The notes below the pieces were generated by a model that worked only from the letters and a program-made list of their open reading frames with translations, was not told where the DNA came from and did not search any database. A program made the translations under genes and the position numbers. Source: Nemania diffusa (taxonomy: Eukaryota > Ascomycota > Sordariomycetes > Xylariales > Xylariaceae). From it: 64,000 nucleotides of DNA. How positions within the stretch are numbered: the first letter of the stretch is position 1; each line of letters starts with the position of its first letter. This document shows, piece after piece, positions 25,960 through 38,050 of this stretch. Location of the stretch: positions 1,488,001 to 1,552,000 of the forward strand of contig JBBPUQ010000006.1 in assembly GCA_038501195.1 (NCBI GenBank), written 5' to 3'.

Positions 25960-28856
25960 TTAGTCGACGCGGATGACGACCCTCCATCCGAGTGCACCAG
26001 CTTCGCGGATTGCGCATGCTAGGCAGGACCTCCTACGACGGCTTATGATGGCGTGCCAGCCTTTCTCGGCACAGAAGGCGCGCACAAGGACCTCCAGGTC
26101 AGAGCCAAATTGTCGCCTTCGTGTCCTAAGTTGTATATTGGCCTCAGGCGTCGCTGAGGGTGGCGGGTCGACGCGTTCGAACCTACTCATGCTTGAACGC
26201 GCCGTGCTAGGGCGACGCCCGAGTTCTGGAGTAGAGAGTTGGACTGGGGGTGTATTCGTCGGCTCGAGTGCGAATGACGAAGAAAGGGATGACACGCGCG
26301 AAAGTGATGGTAGATCTGGTGAGCGGGGTGGAGCAAAGCCGGTTATACAATCGATGACTAGCACGCGTTGGGGCCTACTAGCAAAGGAAGTTCTTGATGA
26401 TACGCTACTCGATCTCTCGTGGGTCGGAGTGCCTTTAATGAGATCTTCGAGAGTTGTTGATGCAGGTCGGGTAAGGAGATCGATAAGATGAATCGCAGTA
26501 TAGGTGTAGAAACGGTGAAGCGGGTGGCCTGGAGAGGTCAGTAAGGCTGCCTGCATTAAGATCATATTAAACTATACACTCACCTGTGATGTGCGCTGGG
26601 CTCGAAGGCTTTCCATTGAAATCGTGACCACCCACGTCGATCTGCTGAATAGTTGGGCTTGATGGCGACTTCAAATACTTCACATAACTGGAGGCGACAC
26701 ACGGATGTGCTGTTACGAAATACACATCATTTGTAAGCGAAAAATTCAGATCAGCATCGTGGTCCGTAGCATCGTGAGACATAGAAAATGCCATAGAGGC
26801 CGTGTAATCCCGAATTTTTGAGGTCGTGTCTGACTCGTCAAGTGGCTCTAACCCGTCTATAGAAGGTGCAGTATTCACACTGCTAGATGAGGCATCGAGA
26901 TCTAAAGACTTGAATTCGATTCGAATATTCGATGGTGGTCGATTCAGATATGTAGCTTCATGTGGAATGATAAAATCGGCGGGAAGTATGTCTGAGGGAT
27001 CAGCATCGCCTAGCACACTTGATTCTCTTTCGATGGCAGCTTTTCCCCATATGCGTGCTTTCCTCGCAATCTTAGTCACATCGTCTAAAATAATTAGCCA
27101 GCTCCACCGCTTCGAAGATATCTAGATGAGACATACCACGAATGCTTTCGGCGGTGATACTCACCCAACCGTCATCAAGTTTTTGTGGAATGACATCAGT
27201 TGAGATCCAGCCCATGCATTCGGCAGACCCTTTGCCTGCTGCCAGGACACGCCCAATGATACAGGCCGTGCTCCAAAAGCTTTTGCCATTATACACAAAC
27301 CCCCCGCATAAATTAGCAGTTGGGCCTAATATTTCAATAGCATCATTATCGTTTTCCACCAAGGTTGACATAAGAAAGTGAGGAAGTGCTTCGCCTGGTA
27401 GTATGAGGCCTGACATGTAAGATTTAGATAGCCAGCCAGAGGCATGTAAAGCTGCATCGACTTTACGCCTTCTGCCTGGTGGCTTTCCTTTATTAACTGA
27501 GGCTCGATCACCGCCAAAATAGGACGAACGTGGTGTATCGCCCACTGACATAGGGGTGTTGATTGGCGTTCCCTCGCTTAGGGCCATTGCGTTTTCAGAC
27601 ACATATACCCCTGACGTGTCTAAACTTGGCCAGCGCAATTTTCGAGCGAAGTGTAACAAGCCAGTGACTTGCCTCTCGGGATACCTCCCTTTGATTGCAT
27701 ATATATACTCAGCAGTAGCATTGTGACGATGTTGGGTGTGATCAGTGAAATGAGCCCCATACATATGGTCATGTTTAAGGTTCATTTTACTTGTCAATGC
27801 TGTCAACCAACCTTTTGGCGTGGATGATCCAGACGTACTCGCATTTGCCTTAGAAATGGTTATGTTCTCTAGCCATGACCGAGCAAGAATAAGCGACCAT
27901 CGCACTGAAATGTTGGCCTCTTTCTCGAATTTATGGACATCGGACTGTTTTAGTACATGCGTGGCAAAATCCTCGCCTTCTGTAATAGTGTCGAGTCGAG
28001 TTAAGAGCTCACAAGCCAAGAGAATTTGTAGCAATAGCCAGTATCGCTCTTCACTTCGGTCTTGCGCGTTGCTCTCATCGGTTATTGAAGAGCCATCAGA
28101 TACTTCATCATCGAGAGGAAAGCCCCATAAGACTTGGCCAAGGCGTATTCGCCACTCTACTCGAGAAAAGTCGATCCAGGCGTTGGATGCTGCAAGAACC
28201 TTGACTAGGGAATGTATCTGCACTGCTAAACCACAAGGGTCTTTGGGGTCAATAACTCTGGTTGGCGGGTATAAAATCTTCCGAAATAGGTCGTTATATA
28301 GCTCCTGAGGCCTATTGCGTGATAGACTCAGGCCTTTGTGATATCTTTCTTCCACTTTGAGTAGCTGTTCCATGATGCTAGCATCATCTAAGTGACGCAA
28401 GGCGTCCTTGGATGTGAGAAGCCGCTGCCGCTGCTCAATGATAACGGGAGCCTTGGATCCGAGACTATGGAAGCCATACTGCTCCTCCTGCAGAGAATCA
28501 GCAACAGAGAGTTCTAGGGCAGCCTGGTAACCTATGGTGCCCTTTTCCAGACCTTGCATGCTCAGCATGCCGGGACGCTCCCGACATCGTGAGTTGAAGT
28601 GGGGCCGTGCCTTGAAAGTGGGCGAGGGCGCAGACAACGGGTCACGCTGGATGAGGCGGGGAATAGCGGTCACACAGCCCCAAGCATCATCTTCGATTTG
28701 AGCGTGGTCAGTGAGGTCTCGGATAGTCAGCTCTTCATTCAGGGGGAAAGCTACTGAAGGATGCGGCGCTCCGGAGCCATGGCCTTGCGACCGGGCGAAG
28801 AACTGCGGAGCTCCGGAGAAGAGCTTCTCAATCTCAGCGTCGTTCAAAGTGGCCAT
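25960..28856 (-). CDS. Conserved fungal protein of unknown function
   Basis: Three exons on the minus strand: 28856-27137, 27084-26584 and 26528-25960, giving 929 residues. The introns are 52 and 55 bases. The second acceptor (26529-26530) was chosen over a nearer one because it joins HITG to HPLHRFYTY in frame and gives a normal intron length. The start MATLNDAEIEKLFSG at 28856 resembles related fungal proteins as I remember them; an in-frame ATG at 28937 would add 27 residues. No signal peptide or transmembrane segment is evident. The middle is rich in helix-like segments and W/L residues. The C-terminal about 45 residues, from LEVLVRAFCAEKGW through RRRRSCLACAIREAGALGW, are strikingly ordered and look strongly conserved. 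I know of no characterised function and assign none. Confidence 0.8.
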
Positions 28857-31800
28857 GATGCGGTTCAATTTGAGAATGGGGTGCCGGGGCCTGCCATCGG
28901 CCTTGTCAACTGTACCCGGAGGAGGCGGAGACGGCAATGGCTTATGCTTGCTGGAATTGATGGTCGACCGGGGCGATTGCGGTGTCTCGGACGACGGAGA
29001 TACGGATGCAACCTTTTGAGTCAGGTGGTATTAGTTATCTCAACGACGGGATCGCCTCCCACAGCTTGACGGATAATGACAGAAGGAGAGGGTAGAGAGA
29101 CAATAGAGATTGCGGTCAGCTCTGGCAGACATGAAATTGCTCATGCAGAAACAACGCACGGGCGAGTCAAAAGCTGTTACAGACAGCAATGACTAACAGC
29201 TGGGGGTCATGGGATCGCACGAGAGCTGACCGCACTTGGACAAGCATATAGGTGCTGGCAGCTGTCCAGTTTGCTGGATCTGCATAAGTCCAGTCGGCAG
29301 CCAGCTGAGGTGATTGAATGCTAGGGTATGCTACATGTATGCACGCCCAATGCGGCATACAGGTACAGGTACAGGTACCTGGACTAACACTTGCATTGCG
29401 CTCGAACTGTCGAGAGGTTGGGGTTCAGGGTAGCAGACTGAGGAGTGTACTTACTCTATAAGTGTGATGTGGATGTGGGTGCGGGGGAAGGTAACACTGG
29501 ATTACCTTTGTAGTGTAGTGTAGTTCAAACTTGATGTAGGCTTTGGGCTTTGTTTGATATAGGTACGATGTCTCACTCACAGTGCTGCTGGTTGCCCTCT
29601 CATGGCCACTTTTGATACTCGCGCTGGCGCTGGTGCTGGCGCTGGTACCATCTCGATGGCCGCCTCCTAGCTTTTCTTTCGAGGTAATGATTAAGCTTCG
29701 AAGAAAGGCCCTTTTTGTCGATCCTTGCCAAGGGTTCTCCCTGACTTCGTTAGGCTCGGGCTTCGTAGTACTACTACTGCCGCTGCCGACATCCTGGTCT
29801 TCTTCTCTTGCCTCTCGAACTTCGCCGACGAAGCTGCGGGCCACCCGTTTAAGTGGCTTTAAGGATGGCATTCTGCGAATCGAGCTGTGTCTTGTGCTGG
29901 TGTTTTGTCGATGGCATCAAGCAGGACGCCAAGCTGCATCTACTGCCGATATTATGAAGAGTCAAAACATCGAAATCGAATTCTACAGAAGGCCCTAGTG
30001 GAGAGAAAAAAAGATTAGCTCTAAAGGTTGATGGGCTTGGTAGGTAGTAGCAACAATAGCTGTGATACTGGCGATGATACTGGTGCTCAAGTGAGCCCCA
30101 AGCACACATACATACATGAGAAGGACCAAATACAAGAATCTGAGACGAGTTAATCAATCATATCACCGTGCCCCGACATGATTAAGACGAGGATCGATCT
30201 CAATCGCGCCGCAGGGATGCAAGCAAGGGGGCAGAGGGCAAGCAGGAGGATGTCAGTATAGGTAGGAAGAAGCACGTCCATGTGCGTGCGTACGGTAAGT
30301 ATCGCCCAAGATATCCCCCAAACAAAACAAACCCGTATGCGTTGTCGAAATTCCCCTGCCAGTGTCTCAGGATCAAACTGGCACAGATGAACAAGACAAA
30401 AGAGTGTGGAGTCACGAAAAGTAAAACTGCTTAGGTACTACGCGTCTCCGACGGGATGACGAAAAAGAAACAGGTTCGTTGTTTCTAACGTCTAGCCTAC
30501 TGTATGTAATCAAGCACACCTATCTGAGCTCGCGTGTTGATTCGTGTTCGGTCCGGTTGCCTGAATCTGCCAATCGCCAAGTCTTCAAGGTATGTAGGTG
30601 TCGCACAAACCTGCGTATACTTCCAATATATTATATGTACGAGTAAATAGGTAGATAAAGGCACCTTGTTTCTTCGTTTCTTTTCCTGTCGCCAAGCACC
30701 TATATTATATGTATGTAGGTACGTTACCCACATAGGGTATAAGTACGTACGTAGGTAGTGTGTTCAGACCTACATACTTAATTACAAGAACAGGGATTGC
30801 TTTACATACCTACCTATATATAAGTAGGTATTTCAATTCATTCATTCACCTGAATCCTGATCGTAAGGCGTGATCAAGTATAGCCAAGCGATTAATTCAT
30901 CCAATGTGTACATAGGCACACTGCAGACCTACCCCTAAGTTGTTTCCGACCGATGGGTGCAGAAAAAGCACTACCTGCCTCTATATCACGCCATAATAGA
31001 TAACAGCCAGGCACATCGAGGGCTAACTTGTATGCTGTACGCCATTACGTTAGATAGCTGAGGCGCAGAGTAGAACGCGCTACATACCTATTACACCAAG
31101 CCGGGGCTAGGGTTAAAGGTATAGACCTTTTATGGTGCCGGTGCCACGGCATAAGCTGCTATTTTCAGCTCTGGAAGTCCTACCTACTGCGTACATAAAC
31201 AGGTATAGTGCATGCAATATACTAGCAATGTATCTGTGTTACATGGTTAATTACAATACTCCGAAAAGAGGCGGCCTTGTGTTTACTCTTTATCTATCTA
31301 GATAGGCATTACCTACATACATACCTAGGTAGTACTTAGAGGCGAATATCTAAGTGCGCATAGGTATGCCGGAGGCTAATTCTGCTGCGGGGGTCCCTCC
31401 CTGTAATCTGTAGTAATCTGCTGAAACAAAACTACTATACGGGATGATGCAATGTCCTACCTATTTCTGCATAGCGTAGTCCCGGTGGGTATGCATTTCT
31501 AGGTACGCAATGGTCTAGGTATCAATATAATGTTCAGATCATCTATATATTTTGTGGAGATGACCTGTCTCGCCTGCTTCTCGAAGAAGTCGAGAAAGCC
31601 ATCGGTGTATCATGTGCCGTACAGCTGCCTCGCGATCTTCTCTTCCCCTCATTGTGGCAATCGACTGCATCAGCCGCAGCCCTAGATAGGGATGTACTGT
31701 ACATACACTACCTACGTACATGTACGTTGCGTAGGGGCATTCAATCATCCTTCGCTAAGACGCCCCATTCGACCTTGTGAGTTTTTGAAATATGACGCGA

Positions 31801-33852
31801 AAGACATTTTCCAAGGTGCGCTCTGGTACCTGTGAGATAACATACCAGTTGAGCTCGTTGGCTTTAGAAAGAGCGGTCTATTCAGCTGACTTTATCGTTT
31901 GCGTGGGTAAACTGACCATTTAGATTCTACATAAGAGCATGAAGTTAGAAGTCGGTGGAGAAGAAGTGATGTTTCAAGTCGGCTGACGATAACCCCATTC
32001 TCCTACACATCTGCATGATTCCTATTCACCTACATACTGCGCAAGTAGTACGCTACTTCTCAAGGCCGGTATGAAGTGAATGTTAATGGGTGCTGTCATG
32101 TAGCGAGCCTCACTCACCGCCCCCATGCGATAGGCATACCTACACAGGCGACTGCTGATCACTGAAATGAGAAAGATGTTGCGGCTGATGGCCCAATATC
32201 CCGAGCGCTGCTACGTTGTAGAAACCCCGGTGTTATAGAGAGTCGCACTATAGTATCACCATCACCGCGACTATGCGCACATTAACGATCGTCGCCTGGG
32301 GTGCCAGCCCAGCATTTATCCCAGTTGCTCGTGGCACACCCGCACCCGCACTCGGTAACAAATACCACGGTACCCATCTACTCGGCCGGGGCTTGGCTGT
32401 TAGCCGACCGAAGCACCGGGCAGGACGTCAGGAACTTTTTTCAGCAATGGCGTCGCCTCGCAGCCTCCAGCCTCCTCGATAACAGATATCTGGGTCAAGA
32501 CAAAGGGGCGTGGTAGCGAAACTGTCAACCCCACCAGAGCGTAAATATGTTCATGCACTACTGGCGATCGCCCTACCCAACAGCTCCTACGTGGCGCTTA
32601 CGAGTTTCAAGCCGTCGCCCTAAACACTGCTTGACCACTCTCAACCGCCCAACCTGTGAGCATGAACGGCTTATGTTCCATACAATTCCCTATTTACCCG
32701 ACACAACATTTGACGGAGATAGGATAAAAAACCGCCTCGGAAAGCGAGGTGGGCTGCCAATGATGAACTATTAGCGAGTTGCGGAGGCGACTGAGCTCAT
32801 CGTTACAAACGTGTATTGTTCAGCCTTTGCTCGGCCTGCATAGGGCTGGCTGATCCCCCACAGAAGGGACCTTTGGGTCACATCCTGGACTCATAAATAC
32901 ATCAAAAGCCAATAGTAGTCTAGAGTAGACTAACCACCCACCACATGACCTCCCTGTCTGAACACATACATACACGACTTCAACCCTTGTGAGAGTGTTG
33001 GCCCCTAACCGGAACCGGAGTACATGTGTAGACTGGAGTATCCATCCGAGGAGGGTTACTCTCGCAATCTTCTTCCTAGCTGAGGCGGCTAGCCCCTGAA
33101 TCGTCTACATCTACAACCACACTCGTGACCCCAAGCCTGCTTTTCCCCGGCCCGTCTTACCTATTTTCAAGGCTCGTCGAGGCCAGGATTGTTCTATGTG
33201 CACGCCCTCATCGGGATCGCTCGTGGGGTTTTGGGTTTGAAGCAGCTGATAGCGGGTGCCCTGGAGGCTTTTCGAGCTATCTATTATTATCACAGGATGG
33301 CGGACCTGTGTGTGTGGGACGCTGCCGTTCGGTATAGGTACAATCTATCCAGCCAGGCTTCATATCATGGTCCAGGGTAGGATTTACCGACCCTACCGAC
33401 GAGCGAGAACGCTGACCAGTTGGTAAGTATCCATCTCAGGCCTACGCCGTGCCCTCCATTCATTATTCTCAGCGCCATCTGCTCAACCCTGCAAATGCAC
33501 CACGACGCAGACATGGTATGATGCGATGAGGCCACCAACACTAGTGCCCAACAACATGCAAGAGCCACCGCCACTAACAAGTCTATGGTAACGAGCCAGC
33601 CAAGATGATTACCCGAGCGGTACGATGAGAAGTACTGCTCTAGAATATTGATATGCTTTATTCTCTAGTCATAGGGGGGTATCATTTTCACCAAAACGCC
33701 TCCTTGTGCTAACAAGCAACTACTCTTCAAAACACCCATCAAAAAAAAATAAAGGGCCGGGGATAATTTGACGCAAACAGCTCTTTGCTAGCGGCTTCGT
33801 TAGACCGCGCGGCCTAGCTAAGCCCCCGATATAACAATCCATTTGGCATGGT
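28857..33852. other. Gene-poor spacer
   Basis: Apart from the weak open frame listed at 29425-29871 nothing coding is supported. The first few hundred bases are the upstream region of the minus-strand conserved protein. TACAGG repeats lie at about 29358-29378, TACC/GGTA tracts near 30715-30830 and 31310-31335. Sequence from 30500 to 33850 has only short, unrelated open frames. Confidence 0.4.
29425..29871 (-). CDS. Doubtful hypothetical open frame
   Basis: A 148-codon minus-strand frame starting MPSLKPLKRVARSFVGE. The first about 100 residues are hydrophilic and Ser/Thr/Glu-rich and look protein-like. They end at a GTGAGT that could be an intron donor (codons reading SSTV-SE), after which the frame becomes repetitive and His/Pro-rich. 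I could not find a convincing following exon. The opposite strand is open over the same stretch (29582-29998). It may be the first exon of a small gene or chance. No family is recognised. Confidence 0.2.
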   Translation of the reverse strand: MPSLKPLKRVARSFVGEVREAREEDQDVGSGSSSTTKPEPNEVRENPWQGSTKRAFLRSLIITSKEKLGGGHRDGTSASTSASASIKSGHERATSSTVSETSYLYQTKPKAYIKFELHYTTKVIQCYLPPHPHPHHTYRVSTLLSLLP

Positions 33853-34451
33853 TCAGGCCGGCGGGGTATCATGAATAACCACGAGCAAGTATTTTGGCTC
33901 AGGCACAATGACGAACTCCTGCTTCTTCGTACGTAACCTCAGCAGCTTCAGTTCGTCCTGTAGAGTGTAGATCTGCGGTTAGCCTATTCCGTCTAGCATC
34001 ACTACGTAGACATGCCAATTGCATGAAAGTCCCACAGGGCTGAAGGCCATACCTCGCTATCTATCTCGTCCACCAAGCTCCCAGCCGAGCTGAGGAAGCT
34101 CCACACCATGCTTGCCAGCTCCTGCGCAGCTAGGGATTCGTTGCTCGTGTTGGTGTGGACGTCGGTCGAGAAAGACCCGCCAGTAGGCGTAGGCAACGAG
34201 GGAGAAACACCAGTATTGTTGGCATTTGAAGACGATTTCGCAGGCCGGATGGCGGCGATTTGGCCGTTAGTTTTTAGGACGGAGCCATTCGTCCGGTCGA
34301 GCATAAGCCAGGCCTTCACACCAGGCTTCTTGGATAGCCGATGCAAGGCCTCCTCCATCGATTCGATATTGACTGAGCTCTATTTCGTAGTCAGTATAGC
34401 TAATGCGATTGGTGTTTGCTGGTGTAAACGTACTAAGCCTTTCTCCGCCAT
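33853..34451 (-). CDS. Roadblock/LC7-type dynein light chain-like protein
   Basis: Three exons on the minus strand: 34451-34434 (six codons), 34379-34053 and 33957-33853, giving 149 residues. Introns are 54 and 95 bases, both between codons, and a GCTAAC branch site precedes the second acceptor. Residues 14-50 (MEEALHRLSKKPGVKAWLML, then DRTNGSVLKTNGQ) match the start of the roadblock/LC7 fold. The amphipathic helix around 88-112 and the last strand in exon 3 (QEFVIVPEPKYLLVVI) complete it. The family serves as cytoplasmic dynein light chain or as a scaffold for small GTPases. A Ser/Thr/Asn-rich insert of about 35 residues (54-88) splits the domain and explains why the protein is longer than the usual about 100 residues. 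It is head-to-head with IPI1, with 472 bases between the start codons. Confidence 0.85.
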
Positions 34452-34923
34452 GTTTGTATCTACGTGTTTTATTAAGGCTTCCTTGATAAGACTTTATGCG
34501 CTTGAACAGAACCCCTAGTGAAAGCGAAGCCGTGATATGGTTGTGTTTGGGTATACTGAGGGAACATCAAAGAGCTCCAGGCGGTTTGGCGGGGTTTCGC
34601 TGCAATGTTGCAGAGCTTCAGCCACGATTTCCAGAGGTAATCACCCAAATACGCAGTTCGCAGCCACGGGCATAGCGGGCTAGTAGTACCTAGCTATGAC
34701 CGCTATTGGACCCATGCAGCGATAAAGGCTAGCGCCACAGTAGCGCACCAATAGACAGGTTTCTTCCATAATTCTGCCCAGAGCTACCGCCAAAAAGTCC
34801 AGAATCAACTTGAGCAGCGCCTCACGACAGCGAAGGTCGCATTAACGGCAAGGTGCCGGCATTAGATTATATCACGAAGCTGGCTTCGTCTCAAACTGTT
34901 GTCGCCCCAATGACTGAGCCGAG
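34452..34923. promoter_or_regulatory. Shared divergent promoter region
   Basis: 472 bases separate the start codons of the roadblock protein (minus) and IPI1 (plus). No other gene fits here, so both promoters must lie in it. No TATA-like or named factor site is claimed. Confidence 0.5.
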
Positions 34924-36047
34924 ATGGGCTCCAGCGATAAGAAAAAGAAAGAGAAGAAGAAGGACTTTCAGAAGCCCAAGTTAAAGGTCGGCAAGGCTAA
35001 ACCGAAGGCTTCCAACTTTACCGATACCAGCTTCAAGGCAAAATGTAAGATAGACGCATTTCATTTAGTCTACCACGAATCAATTATCCGCTGCTAAATA
35101 TCGTCAATTGTGTAGCTATCGTCTTACAACAGCAGCTCTCAGAGACCGCGCCCGATGTAGTAGAGCGATTCAAACATCAGCTCTCCCTTACGAGTTCTCG
35201 GACCGACACGCAACGTCGAGATGCGCTATCCTACCTGACGGGCCAGCTTTCGACAACCCCGCCCATGAATCCGGTGGGCACGTCCACGCTTCTGCAGAAG
35301 GTTTTGCCATTGATGCCGGATTCCTCCAAATCCGTTCGCAGTCAACTTCTAAAGCTCCTTCAACAGCTCCCCGCTGAAGAGGTCCGCCCGCACCTCCAGA
35401 AGGCGATGCTGCACATCCGTGGCACCATGACGCATTTATCACAAGATGTCAAAGATGATGGACTGAATTATATGGAGTGGATTCTCGATATCGCGGGCGA
35501 AGATCTGGTCGCAAGCCCTGGATGCTGGGTGAAGCCCCTGAAAGACCTGATGTCGGTGCTGGGATGGGCAGTCTCGACAGCAGCATCACAAGCTACAAAC
35601 GGCGGCTGGACCTCGGCGCCGCGCACGACGTTCGGATCCAAGAAGTTCGGGCACTCGTTCCCACGGCAGATGACCGTGCTGGCCAAATTCTTGGAGCACG
35701 GATTCAAGCCCGAGACCCCGAACGCCTGGACGGCCAACGACTGGGTTAGCGGTATTAGCACGGTACCTCGGACGCCAGACCCGTTCGGATATCTGGGACT
35801 CTTCAAGCCCCCCAGGGACGAGGACGGGGAGATTTACCGCAACCGGGAGGATCGACAGGATATATTTGCTAGGAGGTTCCTGGACGCTGTTGAAGCTGGT
35901 GTCGAAATGGCTAAGAAGGAGGGTGGTGCTGCCGGGCGAGCAGCTGCTATGCTCGACCAAGCACTGAGAGATGGCATGGGCGATTACGAGCGCTCGTTGC
36001 GAGTTGATGATGATGATGAAAGCATATGGACAGGTTATATCATGTAA
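34924..36047 (+). CDS. IPI1: Pre-rRNA-processing protein Ipi1
   Basis: Two exons, 34924-35044 and 35116-36047, with a 71-base intron; 350 residues. Ipi1 (human TEX10) works with Ipi3 and Rix1 in the nucleolus and nucleoplasm in processing of the internal transcribed spacer 2 and maturation of the 60S subunit. The N-terminus is the family hallmark: a lysine-rich run (DKKKKEKKKDFQKPKLKVGK, residues 5-24), then ASNFTDTSFKAKSIVLQQQL spanning the intron. The rest is helical, HEAT-like, with LPLMPDSSKSVRSQLLKLLQ at about 104-123 and GLNYMEWILDIAGEDL in the middle. The length matches fungal homologues. The start is the first ATG of the lysine-rich exon. Confidence 0.94.
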
Positions 36048-38050
36048 ACATGGATATTTGGTACGTATTACTACTCTTCATGGATTTTCATATCTATTTA
36101 GTATCACCCGCAGTTTATTAAGAGCAGCAAGGTCATGTCCTTGCCTCCCGTCATCCTCTCTCCCGCTGCCTATCTACAATTGCTATGTTGTTATAGTCTC
36201 GAGAGGCAGCTCTAATTCCCAAACATTAATAGGTAATTCTCCTACAAATTAATACACATTCATCTCAAGCCCCTTTACAAGCCATCTCATACCTATATGA
36301 TATGTGTATATCTCAATCTCATTAAACCCCATCAAGGACAATCTGGCTTTGTTGACAATCCTTTAAGCGGTCCATGTGCCATAGGTCAGTCACTGTCGGC
36401 GCTACCTTAGCCAATGCTCCTTCCCTCAAGCAACAAGGCAGGTATATATACCTTAGGGACATTGCCATTATCTCCATGCACGCCGTTGTGGCTGACAATC
36501 ACATTAGGTAGGCGCCAACTTGAACATACTCTAAGGCAGTCACACCTACACTTGGAACTTACCTCTAGCCGCCTGTAGATATAAACCCATGTAATACTTG
36601 CATATTTTAATCTCCTAGGTTTCTATCCTCCCTCCCTCCCTCCTTCTTCACAATTTCCACCACCTTCTTTCGTGAAGATCTCCAGGATTACCTTAGTATC
36701 AACTCTTCACCTACTTCCTACATAGGTAGGCAGGCAGTACAGATTGCTGCAGGACCATTACTGTAAGTGTTATGTTTACCCTTTATGTTTTTATCTTGCT
36801 ACCTGAGGTAGATATCTCCCTGTTGCCTTGATGTCTCCTTTCCTTATCTACACATACCAGCTCACCCATCTCCCCATCTCCCAGCACTACCAATTTGTAT
36901 ACGCATCTTTTTCATCTTCAACTCTAGTCTAGCTTTTCTTTAGCAGACTCAACATCTTCTCTCCTTGAGGTCGAGAATATCTTGTTATCTTCTACAAGTG
37001 AGTACTCTCCTGCTAAAAATATGAGACACCTCTACTTCCAATACCGAGTCTCAAGAGCAATATCCCCTTCATTTGTATGTTTCCTCTGGTACTCAAGAAT
37101 CGGCTCCCATTCGCGCCTTCCTATCTCTGAACCTGCCACAGCATAAGGCAGTGGGTACTTGTACTTAGGTGTCATGATATACGTACCTGCCTCGACCCTG
37201 CCAATCACCCACCCACTCCCTCACTGAGCCAGTAGCTCATCCAGTACAGGGCTCATACTTCCCTCCCTAGGCAGCCTCAACTATCATTTGAGTTTTTCAA
37301 CTTTTTACATTTCTTTCAATTTCTGTTTTCTTCTCACCCGCCTCCCTTGAGTCAAGCCTCTATTCATTATTCACGGTGTCTGAGAATTTCTTTGATTCCA
37401 ACTAACACCTTCTAGCTACCGGTGAGTCTTTCTAATATATTGATAAACGTTCCGCAGCCATGTCCCCCATCTCACTACCTGCCTTCAATCCGACGCCCTA
37501 AAAACATACTGTATCATTATTGGCCAACTGTTCTTCCTAACATCGCTACTACCAACTCTACGCCTGCCTACCTACTCCTACCTACTCCTGCCAGCAGCGT
37601 ATCTCACCAGGTGTCCACCAATTCGTCACACTACTAGAGCCTTGAGATCCCGGGTGCAAAGAGCGTCAATCTCACTGCGCCGTCGTGTCTCTTCTAACTA
37701 CTCCTTGTCAATCATCATCTCGTCTGCCATACTAATACTATTCCTACCTCAAGTCACCTTTGACGCATTCTCAGTTCTAGTTTGATAGCCAAGACGAAGT
37801 AAGTCGAGCCTCTCTTGCATAAACTCACCAAGCACGCCCTAGAAGCCAAACCCTATGCGGGTCTCGGTGAAAAGTAGCGTGCCTTGTTGTCGTATACTAT
37901 ATATTACCACGTACCCTCATCCTCACTCTACTCCTTCCACATTAACCCCCTCACTTCCCTACAGGTTACTCGCTGCTATTTCCTGTCTTAACAGATACTA
38001 ATTAAACCCCCCACATTACAGATCCGCAGTTCTCAACTACGAATATCTTC
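36048..38050 (+). promoter_or_regulatory. Promoter and long leader of the DED1-like helicase
   Basis: No coding frame is supported. The plus strand is strongly C/T-rich from about 36600 to 38040, as in highly expressed fungal genes. It carries several perfect intron signals: donors GTAAGT at 36763, GTGAGT at 36998, GTGAGT at 37422 and GTAAGT at 37799. Likely acceptors are TTTAGCAG ending 36946, TTCTAG ending 37415 (with AACTAAC just upstream) and CACATTACAG ending 38021. One or more introns in the 5' untranslated region are therefore likely. The exact exon pattern cannot be read from DNA alone. Confidence 0.5.

Noticed and set aside
26547..26583. 37-base version of the second intron in the conserved orphan gene
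   Set aside because: Possible by frame, but too short for this genome; the acceptor 18 bases further gives a 55-base intron with a CTGAC site and a better protein join.
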